A DNA stretch of 64,000 nt, taken from assembly GCF_003254395.2 (NCBI RefSeq), contig NC_037638.1:9856086-9920085 (forward strand), written 5' to 3'. The notes beneath the pieces are model-generated. The model was given only the letters and a program-made list of their open reading frames with translations, had not been told where the DNA came from and did not search any database. A program made the translations under genes and the position numbers. Source of the DNA: Apis mellifera (Eukaryota; Arthropoda; Insecta; Hymenoptera; Apidae). Shown one piece after another: positions 1 to 9,420 of the stretch; the first letter of the stretch is position 1, and each line of letters begins with the position of its first letter.

Positions 1-208
1 AAGCTTTGAATTATAAAAAAAGTAATCTCGCGAAATATTTCACGGATGAATGAAAATTTGAGAAATATTAAAAATACGACATTGTCAAGAATAAATAATA
101 TCACGAAATGCGACGAAACAGAATAGATGCAATATTTTTGAGAATTAGCATCACATTTTCCGAAATATCAATCTTAAAAAAGTTCAGAGTGTTTTTTTTT
201 TTTTTTTG
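1..208 (+). repeat. Left arm of a near-identical long inverted repeat
   Basis: This segment is the reverse complement of the segment ending at 2311. From base 8 to base 207 the two arms align over 200 positions with a single 1-bp indel (near 150), and both end inwardly in a homopolymer of exactly 16 T (192-207) or 16 A (2312-2327). Bases 1-8 also match the right arm if a 12-bp indel is allowed, so the arm continues beyond the left edge of the window. No transposase or target-site duplication is visible. Such near-identity in AT-rich noncoding DNA implies a recent duplication, gene conversion or a foldback-type element; an assembly artefact cannot be excluded. Confidence 0.9.
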
Positions 209-430
209 CAAGTTATCTAGCAAGAATATAATCTTCATATGTTATAAAATTAACGTGTTAAAAAAACGTTAAGTAAAAATACATATGCGCGTATGTATCA
301 TATATAACTTTAAAAAAAAAATTTCAACTACGAAAAATATAATCGCGAACGCAGCCAATTAGCTCATATTATGTACTATAAAATTATAATTGTATCAATG
401 ATACGATTATGAATTATTTAGCAAATAATT

Positions 431-634
431 ATGATTTCCCAGGTCTCACCGTCTTGGAGGTTGCTGCGAATGGAGACCCACCCTATCCACGGTCCCATCC
501 ACCCTCCTTATGCAAAAATTTATTTCAAATCATTGATAAATGTTCCTTTTGATGTAGGTGTGCAAAACGTTCAATTTTTGATCGTTCTGCCAACAAACAG
601 CAAAAGGAATCACAAGGAAAAAAACCGAAACTAA
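431..634 (+). CDS. Short open frame of unknown function in the spacer
   Basis: A 67-codon frame starts at a true ATG in an otherwise strongly AT-rich spacer. The text around 436-442 (tttcccag followed by GTCTCACC) reads as a possible splice acceptor, so the frame could instead be an exon starting near 443. The predicted peptide has a His/Pro-rich N-terminal half (HPIHGPIHPPY) and a basic, Asn/Lys-rich tail. I recognise no domain, signal peptide or membrane segment. An open frame of this length is expected by chance in this much sequence, so the only real support is the local rise in G+C and the acceptor-like text. It may be a transcribed noncoding island or a relic exon. Confidence 0.12.
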   Translation: MISQVSPSWRLLRMETHPIHGPIHPPYAKIYFKSLINVPFDVGVQNVQFLIVLPTNSKRNHKEKNRN

Positions 635-1916
635 ACCTGAAATAAAAATTCAATTATATCTTAATCTAATTATATACAACTCTGCGAGATTACTTTGTAC
701 GTATATCAATGTTATACATTATTCATAATTATGAAATTTAAAATTAAAAAGAAAAAGAAATCGAAAAATCGAAAAATTTCACACAGAGTTATATCTATTT
801 TTTGACCACCACCACCTATAATATAACAGTACTGTTATACCATTTATTATGCATGCATTTTCAAATTCTACTTTAAGCAGCAATATTTCTACATTATAGC
901 AGCAATTCTACAAGCCATCTACAAAGCCATCTACTTTTATTCTATATACACAATTTTCACATAGAAAATTTCATAATATTGATTAAACTTAAAAATATCA
1001 TAATTGTAATTCTCTACAATTGCAATTTAATATAATCCTTGAGGAACGTTAACTAAATAGCTTCATCTAAATCTATAATAATTTCTTGGTTATATTAATT
1101 AAATATTGTTTTAATCTCTACTTGGCATTGATTAGAAATAATATTTTGTATATAACAATACAAAGATTTGTTAAGCGAATCTACTTACAGAAAATTTAAA
1201 TAAAATCAAGGGTTATATCAAATACAAACATTCCTCATTGATTTCACATTCATTCCATACAATCTTTGATTATAAGAATTTTACAATATTCAAATGTACA
1301 AATATACAAATATACAATTTTACAAGGATTATATATTATAGAATTAAAAGGATTTTACAAAATATATATTACTGCATTAAATTTATATATTTTATAAAGT
1401 ATATAAAATAAATATAAAAGTTAGTGTAGGAACATATACTTTATAAAATCTTTATTAATTTTCTATAATATCTTAGTTTATACTTATTACTATATAAATA
1501 TATATTATATTATATTAAATATATAAATATATTAATTAATGTAAATATATTTATTTTCCAATTGGATTACATACATAGAATCAATATACGTTTTTCCTTT
1601 CTAATATTAAAAATGCTTTCTATTCATGTTAAGGGGCCCTTTTATTAACATGATATTAACATGATCAAGAAAAAGAAAAAAATAGATATAAAAATACAGA
1701 GAGCACGTTATATATACTGAGGCACAATAATACCTGAAACAAACTTAATCAGAAAATTAGTGAAAATAATGAAAAAGAAATGAAACCAAATAAATTTTAT
1801 AGTCTGGAATGATATAAAAAGATAAATTTATAATGAACATTCACCATATTGATTTAAAATTTCTAAATATTCTAAATATTTAGTAAAAAGAATTAAAATT
1901 TTTGCTATTGAAAAAG

Positions 1917-1996
1917 TATATATATTATATATATATATTATAATATATATATTATATATTATATATATATATTATATATATTATATATAATTATAT

Positions 1997-2035
<39 letters not shown>

Positions 2036-2068
2036 ATATAATTATATATAATATATATATATTATATT
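1917..2068. repeat. AT-dinucleotide microsatellite
   Basis: About 150 bp built almost only from TA/AT steps with occasional TT or AA interruptions. It is self-complementary and could extrude as a cruciform. Arrays like this are unstable in length. Confidence 0.9.
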
Positions 2069-2130
2069 GTGACAATATTTTCTGAAACAAACTCAGAGGT
2101 GCGATAAGGAATGCTGAAAAAGAAAAATTT

Positions 2131-2202
2131 AGTAGTCAGAAGGACTACTGAAAATAAAAATATCTTCCACTCGATAAAAAAACCGAACAAACGCGAGTGG
2201 AA
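2131..2202. other. Two short perfect hairpins
   Basis: AGTAGTC (2131-2137) pairs with GACTACT (2143-2149) across a 5-nt loop. TTCCACTCG (2165-2173) pairs with CGAGTGGAA (2194-2202) across a 20-nt loop. Both lie just inside the right arm of the long inverted repeat. Function unknown. Confidence 0.6.
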
Positions 2203-2310
2203 TATTATTTTGTATTGCAACACTAATAAACTATTATTTTTTTAATATAAAATCAATCGCGACGAGTGCTTTATTTGCAATAATAGTAATTTACAATTAA
2301 GAGAAAAAAA

Positions 2311-2531
2311 CAAAAAAAAAAAAAAAACACTCTGAACTTTTTTAAGATTGATATTTCGGAAAATGTGATGCTAATTCTCATAAAATATTGCATCTATTCT
2401 GTTTCGTCGCATTTCGTGATATTATTTATTCTTGACAATGTCGTATTTTTAATATTTCTCAAATTTTCATTCATCCGTGAAATATTTCGCGAGATTACTT
2501 TTTTTATAATTCAATTAATCAAACAAGGCTT
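2311..2531 (-). repeat. Right arm of the long inverted repeat
   Basis: Reverse complement of 1-208. It has one extra base relative to the left arm near 2383 and a 12-bp segment around 2513-2524 that the left arm lacks. The open frame crossing this arm has no ATG that would suggest coding and is not called. The outer limit cannot be fixed because the matching left arm is cut by the window edge. Confidence 0.9.
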
Positions 2532-2707
2532 ATTGCAATTCTTAATAATCAAATAAAATGCGAGAGTTACAAATGACGTTCAATTTATTCATTAAATGTT
2601 GCATTATAACGAAAGATTTATGTTAAACTTTTCGTATTTCTCTTTAAAAGGAAAAACAAGGAAAGTAAATAATGTGAGAAAGATAAATAGTGTAGTAATT
2701 AGACTGC

Positions 2708-2766
2708 TGGCGCCATCTCGTTGTTGGTAAAAACGTTTATCCAAAAATATTCGAAAGATGGCGTTA
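2708..2766. promoter_or_regulatory. Two outlying copies of the GATGGCG motif
   Basis: TGGCGCCATCTC at 2708-2719 is the motif of the adjacent 53-bp array in reverse orientation. AAGATGGCGTTA at 2755-2766 is a one-sided variant. Neither keeps the 53-bp spacing, so they look like diverged or independent sites beside the array. Confidence 0.5.
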
Positions 2767-2827
2767 GTTTTGAATTCTTACTCTACATTATCCTCTTGTA
2801 ATGAATAGTAGTAATCGGAGGACTCAA

Positions 2828-3062
2828 GAGATGGCGCCAAGTACCTCTTATTATCGAAAAGTTGTTACTTTATAACTCGAGAGATGGCGCCACTATTCAC
2901 TTATTGTCGAAATGTAACGATTTTGTTGCTCGAGAGATGGCGCCACGGTTCACTTATTGTCGAAATATAACGATTTTATCGCTCTGGAGATGGCGCCACG
3001 GTCCACTTATTTTTGAAATATAATGATTTTAGCTGTCAAGAGATGGCGCCAGCAGTCACTAA
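2828..3062 (+). repeat. 53-bp tandem array with a conserved GAGATGGCGCCA core
   Basis: The 12-mer GAGATGGCGCCA starts at 2828, 2881, 2934, 2987 and 3040, an exact 53-bp period. The remainder of each unit (for example TTCACTTATTGTCGAAATATA) drifts while the 12-mer stays invariant, which suggests selection on the core. As I recall the consensus motifs, the core fits both the YY1/Pho type (AAGATGGCGGC, GCCAT core) and the insect CTCF type (AGRKGGCGC). This is inference from consensus only. The open frame that runs through the array is not considered coding. Confidence 0.9.
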
Positions 3063-3750
3063 TCTTGTTCTATCTGTATGCATTTCTTCTGTATTTATTA
3101 TTTGGTTGTTTTTTATATTTGATTCATCTATAGGACTTGAGTTTCTATTTTTATTTTTATTCTCTTCTTCTTCTTCTTCTTCTATTATTTTTTATTTATA
3201 TTGTTTCCTGAGAAAACGGCTCTTATATTTCATGAACTAGGCATAAAGTGTTAAATAATTGTTGTTGGATTTAAAAATATTAAATGAAGTAGTAAAATCC
3301 TTACCAAAATTATTGTGAAATAATATTGATTATATATATATATATATTCATACATGAATATGTAGAAATATTTTACATCAGTTACTGTAATAGTACATAA
3401 TTGTTCAAATGCTGGAATTTATTCTACAAACAGTGCAATGAATTGCAAGTATTATCAAGATTCTATAAAGATATTTCATTGCAAATAAATTTTACTTATT
3501 GATGTGGGAGTATAAGAACGATTCAATTTGTAAATGAATAAAAAAAACAATGTTTACCACCTATGATTTATAATTTGACAATTCTTCATTCTTATTGATT
3601 AATAAGAATTGTGCTAGGTAATTAATTTAACCTGTCAGTGATTTTTACGACATAGATAAATATATCTTCGTTATCAGTAGTAGAATGAATAATTTGTATT
3701 CTAAAGAATGATTGGTACGAATTTCATTTAAATGAACAAAGTAAACTTAC
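3063..3750. other. AT-rich stretch with a TTC microsatellite
   Basis: Contains a (TTC)n tract at about 3164-3183 and a short TA run near 3332-3350. Nothing else supportable was seen. Confidence 0.6.
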
Positions 3751-4093
3751 AAATTTAATTCCGTTAAATCTCTTTCACGGAATGTTGCCCACATCCATCC
3801 AGCTTGTACCAGTTGCAAATTATCAATGTATCAAACTCTCAATGCGTGCTATTATTTTCTCCAACTTCTTTAACGCGAGATCCAGCAAAGATAAGTTGCT
3901 GCAACTTCTTCAGAAAGTTAGACAATGCATCGTGCCTCTTCCATGAGAACTTGAGGAAGGGTTTCATGTGATACCACTACTTTGCTCGAATTCATCTGCG
4001 AATCCTCGTCCAAAACTTTCGTTTAAAGTGTTGAGTAGCTTCATTTGCAAAAAGTTCTTAGTGCTGTTCATTGAATTTGGAAAAATGTTAGCC
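3751..4093 (-). pseudogene. Decayed coding-like segment (unknown gene), minus strand
   Basis: Read on the minus strand, successive short stretches look coding but lie in different frames. They include a piece with KVLDEDSQ that runs to LMEEARCIV and a stop, a piece with HDALSNFLKKLQQL, a piece with LDLALKKLEKIIARIESL, and finally NLQLVQAGWMWATFRERD, which runs into a consensus splice donor GTAAGT (3750-3745). Each is amphipathic or helical in character and together they cover the segment with at least two frame changes. This suggests a frameshifted exon of a helical, possibly coiled-coil protein. I do not recognise the family. It could be a pseudogene, a rapidly evolving exon with small introns, or chance; the donor at the end of the last frame is the best support. 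Confidence 0.3.
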
Positions 4094-4171
4094 TTCGAGA
4101 ATTTTTCTTTTCCTTTTAATAGGATTACCAGAGATTTTAATAAGAACTGGATGAATATGGGGACATAATCG

Positions 4172-4199
4172 TAGAGATTAGAGATTAGAGATTAGAGAT
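4172..4199. repeat. 7-bp tandem repeat (TAGAGAT)x4
   Basis: Four perfect consecutive copies of TAGAGAT, 14 bp to the left of the 4213 inverted-repeat arm. Confidence 0.9.
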
Positions 4200-4212
4200 G
4201 TATATTAAAAAA

Positions 4213-4943
4213 AGAAAAGGAAATGTAATGATTTTATTGCAAGTCTGATAAAAAAACATATTTCCTGTAATTAACCAAAATTATATTTTATACAGTTATT
4301 CATAAATTTAAAACACAAAGATAATATATTCGAAAGATTTCTTCTACGTGGTTGATGTAGATTCTTTGTATTTTTCATTTTTCTCGATGAATCAAATGAT
4401 GAAGAATTGATTGTACTTTCATGCATTTTTTTCTTGCAATACATAAATCTCAAATGGTTCAATGTCTCTTAAGAATGAAAAGTTCGTGAAGAATGAAAAA
4501 ATTAATCGAGAATAAAGAACGGGAGATCTTTACAGAATTTCAACCGAATAAATAGAAAATACGTGTCTTTTAATATAATCAAAATTTTATTATCAAATAT
4601 ACTTGTCACTTTTTCTTCTTCTTTTTTTTTTTTGTTAATTTAAAATTTCACGAATTAAAATCTACAATGTTTCTATAATACCGTTATTCGTTATCGATGT
4701 ATTTGCATATTTAATTATTGGTTATTAAAAGTAATTGAATTTGTTTTGTACGAGAGTGGTAATGGAGCGAATGCAAATTGGCCTGTTAATGTAGCTGCGA
4801 GGATACGATGATTGAAAAGGGAAAACAAATTAATTTGAGATAAACAAATTTACGTAGTGGTACTAATTTGCAATGTTTTAATTCTGTCGAAATGAAATAT
4901 GTTTCTTTATCAGATTTGCAATAAAATCATTACATTCCTTTCT
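4213..4943. repeat. Inverted-repeat pair about 50 bp long, 731 bp end to end
   Basis: The left arm (4213-4265) and the reverse complement of the right arm (4894-4943) share the core AATGTAATGATTTTATTGCA and continue as a TCTGATAAA block and CATATTTC. About 46 of 52 positions are identical. The internal 630 bp is AT-rich with no coherent ORF. The size fits a non-autonomous foldback or MITE-like element, but no target-site duplication or family-specific terminus was identified. Confidence 0.75.
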
Positions 4944-5384
4944 ATCCAACACGTTCGACCAGATATATTCAGAAATTCAAGGAATGATTCTCCAAATGAA
5001 AATAATGAGAAGAAGAAGAATAGAAAAATTATTAGTTCGAAATATTTCTAATAAATCTTTCTTCACAAACAAATCTCAAAGCAAATAAAGTACTGGACAT
5101 TGTATACAAAAAACATCCACATAGATAAGAAAATTATAATATTCAAAAGTACAAGTTAGAAATGCATTAAGATAGTTTATATTTTTCAAGTGATGATAAG
5201 GGATAATTGATATAATTGATAATTGATTGATATAAGAGATAATTGATTTTTTTTTTATTTTGATATAATTCTAATAAGAATTAAAAATTCTTGTCATTAT
5301 CGTCACGGTCCAAATTCTATAACAATTATTGACGGCAATTGTTATGTTCGGAGGATTAGATATCGATGTTCGGATACCACGTAC
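4944..5384. other. AT-rich stretch, nothing recognised
   Basis: Contains direct repeats of the word TGATATAA/TAATTGAT near 5200-5250 and otherwise no gene or motif that can be supported. The minus-strand open frame continues to 5271, but by the donor at 5384 this part would be intron. Confidence 0.5.
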
Positions 5385-5618
5385 CATTGCTAGTACAACA
5401 TTAATAATTCCATCCAATCGACCGGCTCGTCGATGGAAATGAGCATTGGTCTCTAAAACTACATTAGCGGTAGACGTAGCATCACTAAACAATCTGCTGA
5501 ATTCGGAATACACCAATTGTAATTGCGCGACGTTTCGATATTGTTGTCCACGTTTAGATTGGCCTAGGTGCAGGCTACGTGATTTCAATGCGATAATAGA
5601 CGCGTTACAATCGCGAGC
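5385..5618 (-). CDS. Internal exon candidate, 78 codons, unknown protein
   Basis: On the minus strand a pyrimidine-rich run (tttctactctttctcccttt) leads to an AG ending at 5619. The frame then stays open for exactly 234 nt to a GTACGT donor at 5384, giving a phase-0/phase-0 exon of 78 codons. The peptide starts ARDCNASIIALKSR and ends LDGIINVVLAM. It is predicted helical, with no signal peptide, Cys cluster or membrane segment. There is no ATG at the head of the frame, which suits an internal exon. I do not recognise the family. It lies upstream, in minus-strand order, of the decayed coding-like segment at 3751-4093, so both might belong to one gene. The exact codon-multiple length, clean frame and both splice sites make it the best exon candidate in the left part of the window. 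Confidence 0.45.
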
Positions 5619-5639
5619 CTCTTGTATCAAGGATTAAAG

Positions 5640-6130
5640 GGAGAAAGAGTAGAAAGTGGTACGTCGATAGATACGTCAGGTTTTTATTTTTTCTCGCGCG
5701 ACGAAGTTTTCTTTGGATCAAAAATATAAAATTTCTTTCGGCTCAAATATGTGGAAGAATCAAAGGAAACATCTTGAAAAATGGTTTTTTAATTTGCTAG
5801 ATAATGAAAGGACGTTCAAAAAATTACCTTCCTAAATGGAAAATTGAACTGTTTTAAAAATTGTACTGAAATATTTTTATTTTTATTCATCTTGTATTAA
5901 TATGAAATAAATCTTTATCGCGATTAATAATTTGATTTTTAGAAAATCAAAGAATCAATTATAGATTTTGATAGTAAAATTTAGAAATTTAAAAAAAAAA
6001 ATAAATTTGTTTGAATCAATAATATTTCACAGTATTTGATTAAATTTTTTTGCAATGAAAATTATATGCAAGAAAAATAGCTTATTTATATTAACTGCAA
6101 ATAAAAGAATATTTGGTATAATATTAAGGT
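5640..6130. other. AT-rich stretch, nothing recognised
   Basis: No supportable ORF or motif. A word related to TTATCTAGCAA occurs inverted near 5787-5797; similar words sit next to the poly-T of the left arm (about 212-224) and at about 17751-17762. Confidence 0.5.
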
Positions 6131-6151
6131 AGGTCATCAAGGTCAAGGTCA
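6131..6151 (+). promoter_or_regulatory. Triple nuclear-receptor half-site (FTZ-F1/ERR-like)
   Basis: Three AGGTCA half-sites lie head to tail at 6131-6136, 6140-6145 and 6146-6151. The first two are separated by 3 bp (DR3) and the last two abut. They create two overlapping TCAAGGTCA sites (6137-6145 and 6143-6151), the extended half-site classically bound by FTZ-F1 and ERR-type orphan receptors. Binding is inferred from sequence only. The nearest candidate exons are on the minus strand at 5.4-5.6 and 7.85-8.1 kb. Confidence 0.55.
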
Positions 6152-6851
6152 GTTTTCAGAAACGCTTGCAAAGCCGAGGCATTCTAAAAAGACCCGGTAT
6201 TATTCCAAGTTATTTCTTCCGAATAGAATTCAAACGTAATATTCTTAACTTGAAGCACTGCCAAATTATTCCGAACGACCTGGCAATTTCGTCTGTGTCA
6301 TGCCTCTATTATTTACATAACCTCTTTTACATGTACGTGTTAGAACATCTTTATTAAATAAATTTTAATATAGGCATTTCAATTTTGTTTTTGCCAATTT
6401 CGAATATATTTTAACATAATTTTGGTAAAAGAATAAATAAAATATAAATAAAAAATAGGAATGAACAAATTTTAGGATAGCTTCGTTCTCACGATTAAGA
6501 TATTATTTATTACAAGATATCAAATGTCGTTAAATTATAATATTTCTATAACTATTTTATTTGCTGTAAAATTGTAGAAATATGAATAAAATTTCATATT
6601 TTAATTTTATAAATTACACACACGAAATACATAGAAACTAAATTCCATTGATGATTCGGTTTTTGAAAAATTAAAAAATTTAATATATATATGTAATATA
6701 TAATATATAAGGAATAGTAAAATTAGAAGAATATATGTCTAATGAAAAATATAAAGAAACTTTGTAACTTATAATAAATGATGCAAGAGAATACTATTTA
6801 TATGAATCTGTTCGTAGTTTTATAAAATATTCAAATTCCATTTTATTCAAG

Positions 6852-7193
6852 ATGGTTCCTTTAATCTTATTCCACATATCACGTTTCTATTTTCATCATC
6901 GATTTTCTCGAATCTTGGTACTATCTTTTTGTCTCTTCAAGTATATAGAAATGATTCTTTTTGTGCTCAATAAATCTGAGATCGATATTGATTTATACAA
7001 ACTTGGGATTATCTTTAACGTGTCAAACGAATTTGAAAACGTATCGTATTGCACACTTTTGAAATCGTTTCACAAAGATTTTCGTGAAGTGAATATTGGT
7101 TTTAGAGTAGCTCAGAGATTATTCAGAGATGGAAAGCAAAATGATTTCGTTATCATGAAATATAGGATTAAATTTCTTAGGATGTACAGATAG
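6852..7193 (+). CDS. 113-codon open frame, unknown, probably chance
   Basis: A true ATG opens a 113-aa frame in AT-rich sequence. The first 40 residues are hydrophobic and aromatic (LILFHISRFYFHH, ILVLSFCLFKY) and the rest is mixed and basic (KSFHKDFREVNIGFRVAQRL). A rough estimate from the stop frequency at this base composition is that one or two frames this long are expected by chance in 64 kb of six-frame sequence. There is no acceptor or donor support and no recognised domain. Listed because it is the longest ATG-initiated frame in AT-rich DNA here. Confidence 0.12.
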   Translation: MVPLILFHISRFYFHHRFSRILVLSFCLFKYIEMILFVLNKSEIDIDLYKLGIIFNVSNEFENVSYCTLLKSFHKDFREVNIGFRVAQRLFRDGKQNDFVIMKYRIKFLRMYR

Positions 7194-7849
7194 TCGAAAA
7201 AGTTTTTATATACAAATTCAATTCAACAAATTATATTATCGAAATTAATAATGATTCAGGTTTATAAAAAAATTTATTATAGGCATCAATTTTTCGCAGA
7301 TTGTCACTTTGAAGGGATAAAATTTCGATATTCTTTTCATTATTTTTTTTTTTAAATATAACTTTGCAATGAGATAAAACAAAATTTTTAATTATAAATT
7401 ATTCTAGTTTTAATTTTCGATTATTCCTCGTAAAAAATAATTCCAGGCAAAATTGTATTCAAAAGATAGGACAATTTAAAAATATTGAAAGTTGATTTTA
7501 CGTGTTCAGAGAGATTGAAAAAATTATTATTATTCCATGTATCGATTTATTATTATTCTAATCGTAAATTTTCTTCAAAATCGGGATTTTTGAACTTGAT
7601 TTGAAATATATCCTCGTAAGATATTTATATGACGTCTAATCGTGTTCGTAATTAAATGTTTCATCAAGTGAATGTTTGTTAACGGATTATCGACAGATAG
7701 AAGATACGTTTACATGAATATTGATTTTCACGCAAAAGATTATTTAACGTTGTTAACGGGATAAAATGACAGATGCGTGAAAACAATCGGTCACTAGGCT
7801 ATAAATCATAATTGATAATTAATCATCCATTTTATCGAAACTTAATCAT

Positions 7850-8105
7850 TTACATCAAAACTTGGCTTCCATAAATCATGCCATCCTTTAAAGGGTTTTG
7901 CAAACGCGTACAAACTATGCGGCAACCGAGCACAAACGATATACATTCCCGTGGGATTTTATCTTGGATTTCTTTAACGTAATTGGCTCCGTCTTCCAAT
8001 CTTACGGAGAAAGTTGCCTGGTAAATGCATTTATCCAAAAAGCGACGATACCCATATTCGTGAACCGCGATCATTTTAAGCTTAATGATCTGTTTAGAAG
8101 AATAT
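7850..8105 (-). CDS. Terminal-exon candidate, unknown protein
   Basis: On the minus strand a T-rich run and the text catattattatag give an acceptor ending at 8106; a second AG ends at 8090. The frame continues through KMIAVHEYGYRRF, TFSVRLEDGANYV and GCRIVCTRLQNPLKDGM to a TAA stop at 7850. An in-frame ATG lies at 8074 and would give a 74-aa product if this were a free-standing gene. The peptide is of ordinary globular composition, with four Cys and evenly spread charge, unlike the Lys/Asn/Ile-rich random frames around it. I do not recognise the family. It may be the last exon of a minus-strand gene whose upstream exons lie to the right. It is followed by AT-rich sequence with a GATAAA-like word but no clear AATAAA. 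Confidence 0.4.
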
Positions 8106-9420
8106 CTATAATAATATGACAGCTTGAAACGAAAAAAAAAAAAAACACGTCTACAGCATCTTAACCAGGATATCTTGATTAACGATACTTTTCTAGAATG
8201 ATTTCTAAAGAGTAAATGTAGCGTCATTGGATAAGATACTTCTAAGTATAATATTTTATAAAAAAAAAAAACTTGATACAAATAAGATATATAGAAGATT
8301 TGATTTTTGTAACAGATAAATAAGTTGAATTATAGAACTCTGTCCGTGATTTGCTTTACTTGCCTGACATTTGATATAAAGAAAAGTGATTATTTTTCAT
8401 TTTATATAAATCTAATTAGTTTAAAAATGCATTAAGAATATATTAAGCATAAAAAAAAGAGAAAATACGTAACAAGCTTTTATAGTCGGCCATCTAAGTC
8501 AAGGCAATCAGACGAGTAAAAGGAAATGGAGAAAAAATAATAGGAAACGAGGAGAATTACAAAAACATTTAATCATCTATTGGGAGGCTAATAAACGTTT
8601 AAATGGAAATGAGACGTGTTTCGTAGAATTTTAATCGATTCTCTCATCCGGGAATAGTTTGAAAGCTTTCAAGCATTTATGAGACGGATTTTCTAAGTGG
8701 CAAAAGAGAAAAATTTAACACGAGTTGAAAGGTACTTTGATTGGAAAAGTATTAGCGATAAATAGAATTTTCGAAAATGAGAAACGATGTCGTAAAACGA
8801 TGTCGAGTTATCTATGAACGTGGACCGATTTTGAAATGATTCAATTTTCCGTGCCGCATGTTTCTTGTACGAGTTGTTCGTCGTCAATTTGTTTCAGGCC
8901 AAACTTATTATATATCTTTAAAAATAGTCTTCAAATCAGAAATAATAATAATAATAATCTTCAATTTGAGTTGTTTGAAGTATCAATTTAATAAATTTAA
9001 ATTAAAATTTAGATTAAAAAAAAATTCTTATTACAATTTGAACAATATTTCTGTGATTTTTATGGCAAAATTTAATTTTACGATATTTAAATTCACTCTA
9101 ATTGTAAATACTTGCAAAAGATTATTCAAATTCATCTTAACTATTTATAATTCAAATTATATTTCTAACAATTATTTTGATATGATAAATAGAAACTACA
9201 AATTATTATAAATATTCATACAACGTTAAGATACTATATTAAGCCAGAAAGGATCAAGTAAAATTCAAAAAAAAATATAGATAGATATAAAAAAATATAT
9301 AACTTCATAGAGTTATAGAAGAGAAATAATTAGGATCAAGAAAAATAATTTTATATTGAATTTTGATTAACGATTCAAATATTTTCGGGGAGAGAAAAAA
9401 AGAAATCAATATTTAAAGCT
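8106..9420. other. AT-rich desert
   Basis: Holds a copy of the dispersed motif family at about 8482-8520 (GTCGGCCATCT then CAGACGAGTAA) and a CpG-poor low-complexity run at 8930-9230. The long plus-strand frame at 8858-9211 is Asn/Phe/Lys/Ile-rich and is read as compositional noise. Confidence 0.55.

Larger units (their letters stand above)
209..2310. other. Spacer (loop) between the inverted-repeat arms
   Basis: About 2.1 kb of mostly very AT-rich sequence. It holds one short island around 431-600 that is less AT-rich, an AT microsatellite at 1917-2068 and two small hairpins at 2131-2202. A 13-base word, GCGAGATTACTTT (684-696), also occurs in the right arm (2489-2501) and inverted in the left arm (19-31), so a fragment of the arm end may lie inside the spacer. 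No transposase-like frame was found. Confidence 0.6.

Noticed and set aside
2365..2556. 63-codon frame in the right inverted-repeat arm
   Set aside because: It starts at GTG and is Phe/Ile-rich; the sequence is explained by the repeat.
3013..3240. 75-codon frame through the 53-bp array and TTC microsatellite
   Set aside because: It is made of repeat and low-complexity sequence.
8858..9211. 117-codon plus-strand frame
   Set aside because: Ile/Asn/Phe/Lys-rich, typical of AT-rich noise; checked for resemblance to a nuclear mitochondrial insert and none was seen.
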